Shown: positions 1-9,585, counted from the first letter of the stretch. The stretch is 64,000 nt of DNA from Bacillota bacterium (GCA_021781745.1 JAJXWH010000005.1:1-64000), one strand, 5' to 3'. The notes: a model not told the origin generated them from the sequence alone. Translations and numbers: made by a program.

Positions 1-197
1 GAGGATGGCTGCAAATTTTTATACATTTGTCAAGTATTTTATTCAAAAAAATTGGGGGAATCAAGAAAAAATCAAATTAGTAAAATAGAGTAATCACAGA
101 CTCTATAGAGTTTCCGTGAGAACTCTTTATAGTAATAGGGGGCATTTCCCGTTTACCATCTATTTACTACTATTTTGTTTATAAAAAAATTATTTCA
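1..197. other. Intergenic start of window
   Basis: No convincing gene is seen. An imperfect inverted repeat around 100-131 (CTATAGAGTT facing AACTCTTTATAG) could form a hairpin, followed by a GGGCATTTCCC mini-hairpin at about 139-149. It may belong to the end of a gene or leader lying left of the window; I cannot assign it. Confidence 0.3.
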
Positions 198-332
198 ATG
201 ATAGAGCTAATATCTATTTTAATAACTGCAGAGCTTTTAGGAATGAGTTTTTGCTATTATTCATATAAAAGAAATTTAGAATTTAATTCAAAACTTATAA
301 GTAAAAAAAAGCAGCTATTAAGAAAGAACTGA
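198..332 (+). CDS. Possible 44-aa small membrane protein
   Basis: An ATG-initiated ORF of 44 codons gives a peptide with a hydrophobic N-terminal half (about residues 2-21, LISILITAELLGMSFCYY) and a very basic tail ending KKKQLLRKN, the layout of a small single-pass membrane protein. It is followed within 20 bases by a good terminator hairpin, which fits an expressed unit. Against it, no Shine-Dalgarno sequence lies at normal distance upstream of the ATG, and I recognise no family. Function unknown; it could be spurious. Confidence 0.35.
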   Translation: MIELISILITAELLGMSFCYYSYKRNLEFNSKLISKKKQLLRKN

Positions 333-348
333 ATATAAAATTAGGGAG

Positions 349-382
349 ATCGCAATATTCTGGGTGAAGTTGCGATTTTTTT
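349..382 (+). terminator. Rho-independent terminator
   Basis: ATCGCAA (349-355) pairs with TTGCGAT (370-376), followed by a run of T through 382. It closes whatever is transcribed through the 198-332 ORF. Confidence 0.75.
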
Positions 383-583
383 ATTTGAAAATCCTTCTTT
401 CATATATTTTAGATAATGCTGAGTATATAGAATTATTAGGGATAAGTACAATAAAAAAATATTTAAATTTTGATTAGGTATATTTAATATTTAATAGTAA
501 TTTATTTTAGTGCAAAGAGGAATTGTTATAAATTTGTTTAATAAATATATATTGAAAGTAATTACATATTAAGGGAGGAAGTT

Positions 584-1393
584 ATGGAATATAATGAAGA
601 GAGAGAAAAATTGAGTTTTTGGAAGAAAATAATAAGCAGCATTCAAGGGATAAAGCACTATGAGAATGTCTTAAAAGATCCTGTTGGAAAGTCTATATTA
701 TATTTGCTATTAATATCGTTACTTCTTGGAACTATTGGAGCTATAAGAGTATCTATTGAAGTGAATAACGGCATTTCAAGATTTATAAGTATATATAATG
801 CCAAATGTCCAAACTTTGAAATTAAAAATGGAGAGTTAAGTGTTGATGGCAACATGCCAATAGTTTTATCAAAGGATGATTATAATTATATTGTTATAGA
901 TACAACTAATAAGACTAGTCCTAGTATTTTAGATTCTCATAGTGAAGGTATTCTAATACTAAAAGATAAAATAATTCAAAAAAAGAACAAAGTGCAAACT
1001 CAAGTAATTGATATAAAATCATTACAAGGACTTTATATTGATAAAACAATAGTTAACACTTATTTGTATTTTGTAAAAGCTATTATTCCATTCATTTTTA
1101 TTGGAAATATCTTTGGTTATTTTTTAGGTGGACTCTTAAGTTCTCTATTTCTAGCTTTATTTGCTCTAATAATAAATGGAATTTTCGAAACAAAGTTAAA
1201 ATATGGACAGCTGTATAGTTTAAGTATTTATGCATTAACTACTCCACTTATAATAAGTACATTATTTGAAATTTTAAATTTAAAGCATTTTAGTTTCTAT
1301 TGGTTAGTGTATCATATTATAGCTTATGTTTATATTGGCTTTGCACTAAACAAATTAAAAAACTCCTCAAATAATATTGTGGCAAATTATTAA
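584..1393 (+). CDS. DUF1189-type multi-pass membrane protein
   Basis: 269 aa. A short charged N-terminus (about 1-36) is followed by one hydrophobic helix (about 38-55), a polar and probably extracytoplasmic stretch (about 56-158), then three or four more helices (about 162-200, 208-228, 238-256). This layout and length fit the DUF1189 family of clostridial and bacillar membrane proteins, whose function is unknown. The ATG is preceded by a strong AAGGGAGG site. It stands alone, between the terminators at 349-382 and 1487-1528. The family call rests on topology and general look, not on a catalytic motif. Confidence 0.6.
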   Translation: MEYNEEREKLSFWKKIISSIQGIKHYENVLKDPVGKSILYLLLISLLLGTIGAIRVSIEVNNGISRFISIYNAKCPNFEIKNGELSVDGNMPIVLSKDDYNYIVIDTTNKTSPSILDSHSEGILILKDKIIQKKNKVQTQVIDIKSLQGLYIDKTIVNTYLYFVKAIIPFIFIGNIFGYFLGGLLSSLFLALFALIINGIFETKLKYGQLYSLSIYALTTPLIISTLFEILNLKHFSFYWLVYHIIAYVYIGFALNKLKNSSNNIVANY

Positions 1394-1486
1394 TATACAT
1401 TAAGAAACAATATCAAGTTATGTTAATTTATTCTTGAAGGAACGAATCATATTTCCACAGGATATTGAATTGACTTCTAATCTACT

Positions 1487-1528
1487 AAAATGTACCCCTG
1501 ACATTAATACCTGTCAGGGGTACATTTT
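1487..1528 (+). terminator. Strong, symmetric rho-independent terminator
   Basis: A perfect 17-bp inverted repeat, AAAATGTACCCCTGACA (1487-1503) and its complement at 1512-1528, with an 8-nt loop. It is A-rich on the left and T-rich on the right, so it should terminate in both directions. It ends the 584-1393 transcript. Confidence 0.9.
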
Positions 1529-1703
1529 ATATTAAGAATAAGTAACTTATTTGAAAAAATTGTAGTATTTTAACGGAAAATAATTTTGTTAAAAAGTTTA
1601 AATTTTATTATGTTAACCATATATACTATTTAGAGAACAAATTTAAAAAGGAATAAATTAGTTTATCATACAACAAAATATAAAATAAAGAGGAATGATG
1701 AAG
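1529..1703. other. Intergenic, leader of the 1704 gene
   Basis: Very AT-rich spacer with no ORF. No promoter clearly better than background is visible; the AAAGAGG Shine-Dalgarno of the next gene sits at 1687-1693. Confidence 0.4.
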
Positions 1704-2420
1704 ATGAGAGAAAGAAAGTACGTTAAATTTAGAACTGATATGTATGAGGATACAAAATTTAAAATAATAGATATGAAGCCTGAGAAAGACCTTATTCATT
1801 ATATTTGGACTAGGCTTGTAGTTTTGGCTGGAAAGGTGAATTTAGAAGGGGAATTGTATCTTTCTAGAACTATTCCTTATACAATTGAAACTTTGGCTAT
1901 AGAATTTAATAGAGATGTAAATCAAGTAAAATTAGCATTGGATACATTTATAGAATTAGAAATGATGGAAATTATTGAAGAAAATATTTATAAAGTTAAA
2001 AATTTTGCAAAGCATCAAAATATTAAGGTTAAGGATAAAAATAAAAATTTAAGTAAAGAAGTTGAGATAAAGAAAGATTTAAAAGAAGAAGTTAATAATA
2101 TTAAAGATAAAGAGATTGAAGAAAAATCAATTATAAATGAAAAAGAAAATTTGAAAAAGCAAGAAATGGAAAAGCGGAAGTTAATTGAATTAAAGGTTGC
2201 TAATGAAGATACTGGAGACAACGACCATAACAACCGCTCAATTGCACCTTTGGAAGTTAAAAGAAATAATGTGGCAAATAAAAAGAAGAAAAAAGAAGGT
2301 TCATCTCACATTATTGAGCTTGCAGAAGAAAAAGAAGATAATTCTATAGTTAGTCTTAATGAAGGAGATTATAAATTGGGCCCAGGAGAACGCATTCTTA
2401 AGCAGTTTGCTTTTGATTAG
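1704..2420 (+). CDS. Phage replisome organiser N-terminal domain protein
   Basis: About 238 aa. Residues 1-105 (starting MRERKYVKFRTDMYED) resemble the N-terminal winged-helix-like domain of phage replisome organisers and DnaD-like replication loaders. Then comes a long Lys/Glu-rich, probably coiled or disordered region (about 105-205) and a short conserved-looking tail (DYKLGPGERILKQFAFD). Three in-frame ATGs occur at 1695, 1698 and 1704. AAAGAGG at 1687-1693 is 1, 4 or 10 nt from them, so 1704 is preferred. No other phage gene is nearby, so this is either a phage leftover or a domesticated DNA-binding protein. The role is not established. Confidence 0.6.
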   Translation: MRERKYVKFRTDMYEDTKFKIIDMKPEKDLIHYIWTRLVVLAGKVNLEGELYLSRTIPYTIETLAIEFNRDVNQVKLALDTFIELEMMEIIEENIYKVKNFAKHQNIKVKDKNKNLSKEVEIKKDLKEEVNNIKDKEIEEKSIINEKENLKKQEMEKRKLIELKVANEDTGDNDHNNRSIAPLEVKRNNVANKKKKKEGSSHIIELAEEKEDNSIVSLNEGDYKLGPGERILKQFAFD

Positions 2421-2495
2421 CAATGAATTATTGACTTAACCAAGGGTTTAATGTAATATAACAAGGATAAGTATGTTATAATTGGGAGTGATAAC

Positions 2496-3827
2496 ATGAA
2501 AAATATTATAACTAAAGTAATCCCAAATGGTATCGCAGAAGAAGTTGGTATTGAAGTAAATGATATTTTATTATCTATTAATGATAATAAAATAAATGAT
2601 ATTATAGATTACAAATTTTTATCAGCGGATGAGGAAATCATTTTAGAGGTAGAAAAAAGCAATGGTGAAGTCTGGGAAATTGAAATTGAAAAAGAGTATG
2701 GTGAAGATTTAGGCATAGAATTTGGCGGCGGTATAATGGATAAAGCAAAATCCTGCAGCAATAAATGTATATTTTGCTTTATAGATCAGCTTCCAAAAGG
2801 AATGAGAGAATCATTATACTTTAAGGATGATGATTCAAGATTATCTTTTTTGCAAGGTAATTTTGTTACATTAACAAATATGAAAGATGAAGATATTGAT
2901 AGAATAATAAAATATCACATAAGCCCTATAAATGTATCTGTTCATACAACAAACCCAGAGCTTAGAGTTCAAATGCTTAATAACAGGTTTGCAGGCAATG
3001 TATTTGAAAGAATGAAAAAGCTTGCAGTTGCTGGGATTAGGATGAATGCACAAATTGTTTCAGTTCCTGGAATAAATAATGGGGATGAACTTAAAAGAAC
3101 AGTTGCTGATTTATATACCTTGTATCCAAATGTTTCAGATTTAGCAGTAGTTCCAATAGGAATAACTAAATTTAGGCAAGGCCTTAAACAAGTTAGTACA
3201 TATACAAAAGAACAATCAATAGAGGAAATCGAGAGTATTAAAGCACTTCAAGAAGTATATATGAGAGAAATAGGAACACCGTTTGTGAGATTATCTGATG
3301 AATTTTATTTAGTTGCAGATAAAGAAATTCCCAATGAAGAATTTTATGATGATTATCATCAAATTGAAGATGGAATAGGAATGGTTAGGTGCTTTAGAGA
3401 TGCAATAGATGATACTTTAGAAGATTTAGATAAAAGCATGAAGGGGAGTTTTTCTATTGTTACAGGAACTTTAGCTTATCCTGAAATTCTAGAGGCCAGT
3501 ATTAAAATTAAAAATAATAATCCAAATATAAAATTGGATGTTTATGAAATAATAAATAATTATTTTGGAAGTACAATCACTGTAGCAGGTCTTTTAACGG
3601 GAACAGATATAATAGATCAAATGAAGGGCATAATAAATAGTAAATATTTAATTATGTCTAATAACATGTTTAGAAAAGGGTATGAACTAGCAGACTCATC
3701 TGAAAAAATCATGCTTGATGATACTAAGATTAAAGATATTGAATCCGCTCTAGATGTTAAAGTGATAGTGGTTGATTACACAGGAGAAGATTTAATTAAA
3801 AAACTTAATGAATACAAGGAGGAATAA
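2496..3827 (+). CDS. DUF512 radical SAM protein with PDZ-like N-terminus
   Basis: 443 aa. Residues 1-65 form a PDZ-like domain ([20 protein letters not shown]). Cys87, Cys91 and Cys94 (CSNKCIFC) form the CX3CX2C cluster that binds the radical SAM [4Fe-4S] centre. The segment [10 protein letters not shown] and the C-terminal half are typical of the DUF512/YtlN-like family, which is consistently found beside der in Firmicutes and cyanobacteria. Substrate and reaction are unknown. The ATG has GGGAGTG upstream, and the stop is 2 nt before der, so it should be co-transcribed with der and gpsA. Confidence 0.85.
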   Translation: MKNIITKVIPNGIAEEVGIEVNDILLSINDNKINDIIDYKFLSADEEIILEVEKSNGEVWEIEIEKEYGEDLGIEFGGGIMDKAKSCSNKCIFCFIDQLPKGMRESLYFKDDDSRLSFLQGNFVTLTNMKDEDIDRIIKYHISPINVSVHTTNPELRVQMLNNRFAGNVFERMKKLAVAGIRMNAQIVSVPGINNGDELKRTVADLYTLYPNVSDLAVVPIGITKFRQGLKQVSTYTKEQSIEEIESIKALQEVYMREIGTPFVRLSDEFYLVADKEIPNEEFYDDYHQIEDGIGMVRCFRDAIDDTLEDLDKSMKGSFSIVTGTLAYPEILEASIKIKNNNPNIKLDVYEIINNYFGSTITVAGLLTGTDIIDQMKGIINSKYLIMSNNMFRKGYELADSSEKIMLDDTKIKDIESALDVKVIVVDYTGEDLIKKLNEYKEE

Positions 3828-3829
3828 TA

Positions 3830-5146
3830 ATGGGTAAACCGATAGTTGCCATAGTTGGAAGACCGAATGTTGGAAAATCGACATTATTTAATAAATTGGC
3901 AGGAAAAAGAATTTCAATAGTTCAAGATACACCAGGAGTTACAAGGGATAGGGTATATGCTGAAGCTGAATGGCTAAGTTATAATTTTACGATGATAGAT
4001 ACAGGTGGTATTGAACCAGAGAATAATGATATCATAATAAAACAAATGAGAAGACAAGCAAATATTGCAATTGAAACAGCAGATGTAATAATTTTTATAG
4101 TTGATGGTAAAGAGGGATTAACTGCTGCAGACAACGAAGTTGCAACTATGCTTAGAAAGAGTAAAAAACCAGTAGTTTTAGTTGTTAATAAAGTTGACAA
4201 TCTAAAAGATGAAAATAATGCATATGAATTTTATAATTTAGGAATAGGTGATCCTATAACAATATCAGCAGGGCAAGGATTAGGTCTTGGTGATATGCTT
4301 GATGAAGTAGTTAAATATTTTGATAAATCTATTTATGATGAAGAAGATGATGAATATATAAGAATAGCTATGATTGGTAAACCTAATGTAGGAAAGTCTT
4401 CTTTAATTAATAAATTACTTGGTGAAGAAAGAGTAATAGTTTCGGATATTCCAGGAACTACAAGAGACTCAATAGATAGTCATTTAGAGACAGAAGACGG
4501 TAAATTTATCTTAGTTGATACTGCTGGACTTAGAAGAAAGAGTAAAGTAAAAGAAGAAATTGAAAGATATAGTGTAGTAAGAACTTATGCTGCAATTGAA
4601 AGAGCGGATGTTTGTATACTTATGATTGATGCAACAGAAGGTATTACCGAACAAGATGAAAAAATAATAGGTTATGCTCATGAAATGAGAAAAGCTATTA
4701 TGGTTATTGTTAATAAGTGGGATTTGATCGAGAAAGATGATAAGACTTTAGATAAATTTAAAAAGGAACTACAAGGAAACTTAAAGTTTTTGAGCTATGC
4801 TGAGTATTTATTTATTTCAGCACTTACAGGACAAAGAACTAACAAAGTTCTTCAAATAGCTAAATATTGCTATGATAATTATAATAAGAGAGTTTCAACA
4901 GGAATATTAAATGATGTTATAAGTAAAGCAGTTCTTATGAAAGAACCTCCAGTTGTTGGGCTTAAGAGAATGAAAATATATTATGCAACACAAGTTGCAA
5001 CTAAACCACCAAAGTTTGTATTTTTCGTAAATGATGAGAGTGCAAGACATTTTTCATATGAAAGGTATTTAGAAAATCAATTAAGAGATAGTTTTGATTT
5101 TAAAGGGACTGGTATCCAAATTGAATATAGACAAAGAAAGGAATAA
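3830..5146 (+). CDS. der: Ribosome biogenesis GTPase Der
   Basis: 438 aa, full length for Der (EngA), the tandem-GTPase factor for 50S subunit assembly. The first G domain shows the P-loop GRPNVGKS (10-17), DTGG (57-60) and NKVD (120-123). The second shows GKPNVGKS (183-190), DTAG (230-233) and NKWD (295-298). A KH-like C-terminal domain follows (about 350-438). The start codon has an AAGGAGG site. It lies 2 nt downstream of the DUF512 gene and 2 nt upstream of gpsA, a tight operon. Confidence 0.97.
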   Translation: MGKPIVAIVGRPNVGKSTLFNKLAGKRISIVQDTPGVTRDRVYAEAEWLSYNFTMIDTGGIEPENNDIIIKQMRRQANIAIETADVIIFIVDGKEGLTAADNEVATMLRKSKKPVVLVVNKVDNLKDENNAYEFYNLGIGDPITISAGQGLGLGDMLDEVVKYFDKSIYDEEDDEYIRIAMIGKPNVGKSSLINKLLGEERVIVSDIPGTTRDSIDSHLETEDGKFILVDTAGLRRKSKVKEEIERYSVVRTYAAIERADVCILMIDATEGITEQDEKIIGYAHEMRKAIMVIVNKWDLIEKDDKTLDKFKKELQGNLKFLSYAEYLFISALTGQRTNKVLQIAKYCYDNYNKRVSTGILNDVISKAVLMKEPPVVGLKRMKIYYATQVATKPPKFVFFVNDESARHFSYERYLENQLRDSFDFKGTGIQIEYRQRKE

Positions 5147-5148
5147 TT

Positions 5149-6141
5149 ATGAGCAAAATTACTTTTCTAGGAGGGGGAAGCTTTGGAAGTGCCTTAGCTG
5201 TTTTACTTGCAGAAAAAAATAATGTTGTTAATATATACAATAGGGATAAGAATGTTGTTGATGAAATAAATATTAAAAGAACCAACGAAAAATACCTCAG
5301 AGATTTATTTATTCCTAAGGGAGTAACTGCGTTCAATAATATCGAAGAAGCAGTAGATGGTGCTGATTATATAGTATTATCAGTACCGTCCCATGTTATT
5401 AGGAATATGTGTATAGCCATTAAAGGAAAAATATCTAATACTATACCAATAATATCAATTGCAAAAGGTATTGAAGAAGATAGCGATAAGAGATTGTCAG
5501 TTGTAATTGAAGAGGAATTAGATAACCCTGTAGTAGTTTTATCAGGACCTAGCCATGCAGAGGAAGTTGTAATGAAAATACCTACTACAATAGTGAGTAC
5601 GTCTAAAGATATGAAAGCTGCAGCCAAAGTTCAAGATCTATTTATGACTCCGTACTTTAGGGTTTATACTAATGATGATATAATAGGAGTTGAAATTGGT
5701 GGAGCTGTAAAAAATGTAATCGCGTTAGCTGCAGGAATAATAGATGGACTAGGGTATGGGGATAATACAAAGGCAGCACTTCTTACAAGAGGTATGAAAG
5801 AAATATCTAGGGTAGGAATAGCACTTGGAGGAAGAGCAGAAACTTTTTATGGACTAACTGGCATGGGGGATTTAATAGTGACTTGTACATCTATGCACTC
5901 TAGAAATAGAAGAGCAGGATTGCTGATTGGAAAAGGAATGTCATTAGAGGAAGCACTAAAGGAAATTGGCATGGTTGTTGAAGGTGTAAAAGCATGCAGG
6001 GCGTTTTATCAATTAAAAGAGAAGATTGGAATATCTATGCCTATAACAGATGGGCTTTATAAGGGCTTATTTGAAGGAAAGAATGCTAAATCTATTGTTG
6101 ATGAGCTCATGAATAGAGATAAAAAAAGTGAGTTGTTTTAA
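5149..6141 (+). CDS. gpsA: NAD(P)H-dependent glycerol-3-phosphate dehydrogenase
   Basis: 330 aa. Reduces dihydroxyacetone phosphate to sn-glycerol 3-phosphate, the backbone for phospholipids. The Rossmann motif GGGSFG is at 8-13, GPSHAEE at 133-139, the catalytic lysine is K188 in [10 protein letters not shown], and [10 protein letters not shown] (206-215) is the substrate-binding loop. It is the last gene of the DUF512-der-gpsA operon and ends before the terminator at 6234-6269. In related genomes spoIVA usually follows closely; here it is displaced by about 1.5 kb. Confidence 0.96.
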   Translation: MSKITFLGGGSFGSALAVLLAEKNNVVNIYNRDKNVVDEINIKRTNEKYLRDLFIPKGVTAFNNIEEAVDGADYIVLSVPSHVIRNMCIAIKGKISNTIPIISIAKGIEEDSDKRLSVVIEEELDNPVVVLSGPSHAEEVVMKIPTTIVSTSKDMKAAAKVQDLFMTPYFRVYTNDDIIGVEIGGAVKNVIALAAGIIDGLGYGDNTKAALLTRGMKEISRVGIALGGRAETFYGLTGMGDLIVTCTSMHSRNRRAGLLIGKGMSLEEALKEIGMVVEGVKACRAFYQLKEKIGISMPITDGLYKGLFEGKNAKSIVDELMNRDKKSELF

Positions 6142-6582
6142 TTTCTAGCGTTAGGGTTAAGTGGTAGTTAATTGGCACACAAAAGAAGATGAGTAGTGTA
6201 TAGAAAAAAATGAAAAACATATTGTATAATAAGGATAGATTATTTTAAAAGAGATAGTCTATCTTTTTTATTTTTAGAGACCTATTTAATATTGTGGTGT
6301 GATTATTATGTAAATAATGGGTAGTTGTTTATGGAAGTAGGCAAAACACTAGAATTTTAAATGTGGTTTAGGATAATTAAGGGTGAACCATATCATAAGT
6401 AAATGATTAGAGCCGTAGACATTGATATTACTTTCTTAAGGTTATTTTTATAAACAAAAATAGTTAAATTTAATGAGTCTTAGTAGTTTTATTGATATAA
6501 TAATTATATGATAGGTTAATAATTTAACTATAAGAAGTGATAAAATGTAGTGTTAAGAAAAGAATAGAAGGAGGAATGGTGT
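6142..6582. other. Intergenic between gpsA and Uma2-type gene
   Basis: Holds the terminator at 6234-6269. From 6270 to 6560 I see no ORF over about 25 codons, no clear promoter and no repeat shared with the rest of the window. Part of it could be decayed coding sequence, but no family is recognisable. Confidence 0.4.
6234..6269 (+). terminator. Terminator of the der-gpsA operon
   Basis: GATAGATTA (6234-6242) pairs with TAGTCTATC (6255-6263), one G-U pair, followed by six T. Confidence 0.75.
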
Positions 6583-7134
6583 GTGGATTACGATTACATC
6601 CATAATTATAGTGAAGATGAATTTGAGGATATTCAATCTCATTATGACGGAAAAGCTGAATATGATAATGGATTAATATTTTTAAGTTCAACAACATCAA
6701 TAAAGCATAATGAAATTAAAAGAAATATTTTAACTGAAATGTCAATGTATTTAAAGGGTTCAAAGTGTAAAGTTTATGATGAACAAATAGAAGTTATTTT
6801 TAATTATAGAGATGATACCAGAAAATATAAGCCAGACATTTTTGTTATGTGTGAAGATGCAACTAAAAAAGGTGAAAGTTTCACTTCAGCTCCTAAACTA
6901 ATATTTGAAATACTTTCAAAATCTACAGCCAAGTTTGATAAGGGAAGAAAATATGATACTTATGAAAAGTTCGGAGTTCTAGAATATAATTTTGTTGAAC
7001 AGAATGGATTTATTGTACAGCATAAATTAATTGATGGAGCATATCAGATAGTTAATGTATATAAGAATAATGATGATTATGTATCTGTTGTTTTTCCAGA
7101 TTTAAAAATAAATTTGAATGATATATTTAAGTAA
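6583..7134 (+). CDS. Uma2 family (DUF820) putative endonuclease
   Basis: 183 aa. It has the Uma2/DUF820 pattern of a PD-(D/E)XK-fold nuclease: an N-terminal AEYDNG segment followed by a strand and helix, P84-D85 in YKPDIFV, and E109 in LIFEILSKST, followed by the family-typical region KFDKGRKYDTYEKFGVLEY. Uma2 proteins are abundant in cyanobacteria and scattered in Clostridium; no cellular role is established. The start is GTG at 6583, 8 nt after AAGGAGG; an overlapping out-of-frame ATG at 6576 is not used. It is a stand-alone gene with its own terminator, inserted between gpsA and spoIVA, which suggests acquisition. Confidence 0.8.
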   Translation: MDYDYIHNYSEDEFEDIQSHYDGKAEYDNGLIFLSSTTSIKHNEIKRNILTEMSMYLKGSKCKVYDEQIEVIFNYRDDTRKYKPDIFVMCEDATKKGESFTSAPKLIFEILSKSTAKFDKGRKYDTYEKFGVLEYNFVEQNGFIVQHKLIDGAYQIVNVYKNNDDYVSVVFPDLKINLNDIFK

Positions 7135-7154
7135 TTTTATTTAAGTAAAAAAAT

Positions 7155-7187
7155 TAGTAGCATCCAGAGACGGGGCTACTATTTTTT
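7155..7187 (+). terminator. Terminator of the Uma2-type gene
   Basis: TAGTAGC (7155-7161) pairs with GCTACTA (7175-7181), followed by six T (7182-7187). Confidence 0.85.
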
Positions 7188-7340
7188 GATGTTTTATCTA
7201 TAGATAACACTATAAAAGTTAATAGTATAAATAATATACAAAAAGATTTTATTCTAAAATTAGCTTAATAACATAAATAATTGATAAGCACTTTATAAAA
7301 GTATCTAACATATCCGATACCACCTCTCAGCTATAGTGAA

Positions 7341-7405
7341 ATAACTCACCAATAGCCCGGAGGATAATACGAAACTTAGCTTCTTTGAAGCCTTAGTTGA
7401 GTTAT
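7341..7405. repeat. Imperfect foldback structure
   Basis: ATAACTCA (7341-7348) faces TGAGTTAT (7398-7405) and encloses a GCTTCTTTGAAGC hairpin (7379-7391). GC content is higher than the surrounding spacer. It may be a dispersed clostridial repeat or structured RNA; no second copy is seen in this window. Confidence 0.4.
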
Positions 7406-7490
7406 GCTGTGCAAAAAATGTTTAAAACCCCTACAGCCATATTTCTGTTTTTAGGAATCTCCACATTTTTTAATTTAATATAAATAAAAA

Positions 7491-7512
7491 GTTCTTGATT
7501 GCAGCATAGTTA
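7491..7512 (+). repeat. TGCAGCATAG dispersed repeat, copy 1
   Basis: Consensus GTTCTTNNNTGCAGCATAGY. Two copies lie upstream of spoIVA and one downstream, all in the same orientation. Confidence 0.6.
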
Positions 7513-7535
7513 CTTTGGGGGAACTTGCAAAAAAA

Positions 7536-7557
7536 GTTCTTAATTGCAGCATAGCTG
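7536..7557 (+). repeat. TGCAGCATAG dispersed repeat, copy 2
   Basis: 45 bp after copy 1. Reads GTTCTTAATTGCAGCATAGC, followed by TGC. Confidence 0.6.
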
Positions 7558-7633
7558 CTTTTTAAAAAGGTGTATATTTTAAAATTAGGATGAATATATA
7601 TATATTGGTAAAAAGAATATAGGAGGGAACTAT

Positions 7634-9112
7634 GTGGATAATTTTAACATATACAAAGATATAGCTGATAGAACTCAAGGGGACATATATGTAGGAGTTG
7701 TAGGACCCGTTAGAACAGGAAAATCTACATTTATTAAAAAGTTCATGGATCTTATGGTAATTCCTAAAATTGATAATACTTATAAAAAGGAAAGAGCTAA
7801 GGATGAGTTGCCACAAAGTGGATCTGGGAAAAATATTCATACAACTGAACCAAAGTTTGTACCAAACGAAGCAGTTGAAATCAATTTGGGAGATGAGATC
7901 AAGTTTAAAGTAAGGTTGGTCGACTGCGTTGGATATATAGTTAAAGGTGCTTTAGGATATTTAGATGGAGAAGAAAGTAAAATGGTTCATACACCATGGT
8001 ATGAGTATGAAATACCTTTTGAGGATGCTGCAGAAATTGGAACAAGGAAAGTTATTAAGGATCATTCAACAATAGGTCTAGTAATTACTACAGATGGCAG
8101 TATAACTGGAATAGACAGAGATGACTATGTTGATGCAGAAGAAAGAGTAATATATGAATTGCAATCCTTAAATAAACCTTTTATTGTAGTCCTTAATACA
8201 AATAAACCAAATTCTCAGGAAGCAAAAGCATTACAGAAAGAATTAGAGGATAAATATAATGTAACTGTACAACTTATGGATGTATTTAATATGGAAGAAC
8301 AAGATATAGAGAATTTATTTAAACATGTACTAAAGGAATTCCCAGTAAAAGAAATAAATATTGAGATGCCTGAATGGCTAGAAAAATTGGAACGAAACCA
8401 TTGGTTAAAAAAAGATTTTTTCAATATAATTATGAATATGAGCCAAGATGTATCTAAAGTAAGAGATATAAAGTATTGTTTAAATAGTCTTGAAAATGAA
8501 GAATTCATGGGAAATGCTAATATAAAAGAAGTGAATCTTGGAAATGGAACAGCTCACGTGCTTATGAAACCTAAGGATGGAATTTTCTATAAAGTTTTAA
8601 GTGAGATATGTAATTTAGATGTTAATTCAGAAAGTGACCTACTTAGCATAATTAATGATTTAACCCATGCGAAATGTGAATATGACAAAGTTAAGGATGC
8701 TTTAGAGGATGTAAGAGAAAGTGGATATGGATTAGTTGCACCACAGCTTGCAGAAATGAAATTTGAGGAACCTGAAATAGTTAAACAAGGGAATAAGTAC
8801 GGAGTAAAATTGAAAGCAAGTGCTCCAAGCCTACATTTTATAAAATGTGATATTAAAACTGAGATAAGTCCTATAATGGGATCTGAAAAAGAATCTGAAG
8901 AACTTGTTAAAGGCTTATTAGAGCAGTTTGAAACAGATCCAACACTTCTTTGGCAAAGTAATATGTTTGGGAAATCTCTAGAAGTGTTAGTAAAGGAAGG
9001 CTTACAGAATAAATTATATAAAATGCCAGAAGATGTACAAGTTAAGATTCAAAAAACTTTACAAAAAATAATTAATGAAGGTAATGGTGGATTGATTTGC
9101 ATAATACTTTAA
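7634..9112 (+). CDS. spoIVA: Stage IV sporulation protein A (spore coat ATPase)
   Basis: 492 aa, the family's usual length. SpoIVA is a self-assembling ATPase that forms the basement layer of the spore coat on the outer forespore membrane. The Walker A motif GPVRTGKS is at 24-31, DCVG at 97-100, and the protein ends in the conserved GGLICIIL. The start is GTG at 7634, after AGGAGGGA (7621-7628); the overlapping ATG at 7632 is out of frame. In B. subtilis its expression depends on sigma-E; I see only a weak candidate here. Its membrane anchor SpoVM is encoded at 25387-25458 in this window. Confidence 0.96.
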   Translation: MDNFNIYKDIADRTQGDIYVGVVGPVRTGKSTFIKKFMDLMVIPKIDNTYKKERAKDELPQSGSGKNIHTTEPKFVPNEAVEINLGDEIKFKVRLVDCVGYIVKGALGYLDGEESKMVHTPWYEYEIPFEDAAEIGTRKVIKDHSTIGLVITTDGSITGIDRDDYVDAEERVIYELQSLNKPFIVVLNTNKPNSQEAKALQKELEDKYNVTVQLMDVFNMEEQDIENLFKHVLKEFPVKEINIEMPEWLEKLERNHWLKKDFFNIIMNMSQDVSKVRDIKYCLNSLENEEFMGNANIKEVNLGNGTAHVLMKPKDGIFYKVLSEICNLDVNSESDLLSIINDLTHAKCEYDKVKDALEDVRESGYGLVAPQLAEMKFEEPEIVKQGNKYGVKLKASAPSLHFIKCDIKTEISPIMGSEKESEELVKGLLEQFETDPTLLWQSNMFGKSLEVLVKEGLQNKLYKMPEDVQVKIQKTLQKIINEGNGGLICIIL

Positions 9113-9144
9113 TAAGATAAATGCATAAATATTTATATAATTAT

Positions 9145-9234
9145 AAAGTGTTGATTTTATAGTGTAGTTAAATAGTTAGGAACAAAATTGCTACATATTT
9201 TCAAGTATCATATATTATAATCAACACTTTTTTT
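9145..9234 (+). terminator. Terminator-like inverted repeat with long loop after spoIVA
   Basis: AAAGTGTTGATT (9145-9156) is perfectly complementary to AATCAACACTTT (9219-9230), followed by further T. The 62-nt loop is long for an intrinsic terminator, so it may instead be an insertion-split terminator or a structured element. Confidence 0.55.
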
Positions 9235-9350
9235 ATTCATTAGGAATTTATAATGCAGTAAAATCTGTGGATAACTTATTTAAAAAGCTGTTTAATTAGG
9301 TTTTGTATGGAAAAAGAATAAAAAAGAAATCTTATTCGCCTGCATAAAAT

Positions 9351-9372
9351 GTTCTTATATGCAGCATAGCTG
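9351..9372 (+). repeat. TGCAGCATAG dispersed repeat, copy 3
   Basis: Same orientation as the two copies at 7491 and 7536, so spoIVA is bracketed by direct repeats of about 22 bp. Confidence 0.55.
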
Positions 9373-9404
9373 TTATTTCGAATGTGCAGATTTTTCTCAC
9401 ATGC

Positions 9405-9504
9405 GTTCGAAAAGGCAGATGCGCACCTATAAAAAGAGTGCGAAGCACAATACGGAACTTAATAAAAAAAATCTCCAGCTCCACAGTCGCTTACGATTTT
9501 TTTA
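9405..9504 (+). repeat. GAA-loop hairpin repeat element with A/T foldback
   Basis: Contains the mini-hairpin GTGCGAAGCAC (9438-9448) of the family also seen at 30181-30399 and 49524-49534. It is followed by TAAAAAAAATC (9463-9473) facing GATTTTTTTA (9495-9504), which resembles a terminator. Confidence 0.5.
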
Positions 9505-9585
9505 TGCCAGTTTTTTTGGTTTATATGTGGAAAAATACATAACATTGGGATATAATAAAAGAAAGGATATAAATGAGGGGTATCT

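Larger units (their letters stand above)
7188..7633. other. Non-coding repeat-bearing region upstream of spoIVA
   Basis: No ORF. It contains an imperfect foldback at 7341-7405 and two copies of a TGCAGCATAG repeat (7491-7512 and 7536-7557). A weak sigma-E-like arrangement (GTATATT about 14 nt before AATATATAT, around 7573-7602) precedes spoIVA, but neither box matches well. Confidence 0.45.
9113..9585. other. Non-coding region between spoIVA and PBECR gene
   Basis: Contains a terminator-like inverted repeat (9145-9234), the third TGCAGCATAG repeat (9351-9372), a GAA-loop mini-hairpin (9438-9448) and an A/T-stem foldback (9463-9504). A 76-codon ORF can be read at 9359-9589 but it consists of these repeat elements and has no ribosome binding site, so it is not called. 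Confidence 0.55.
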
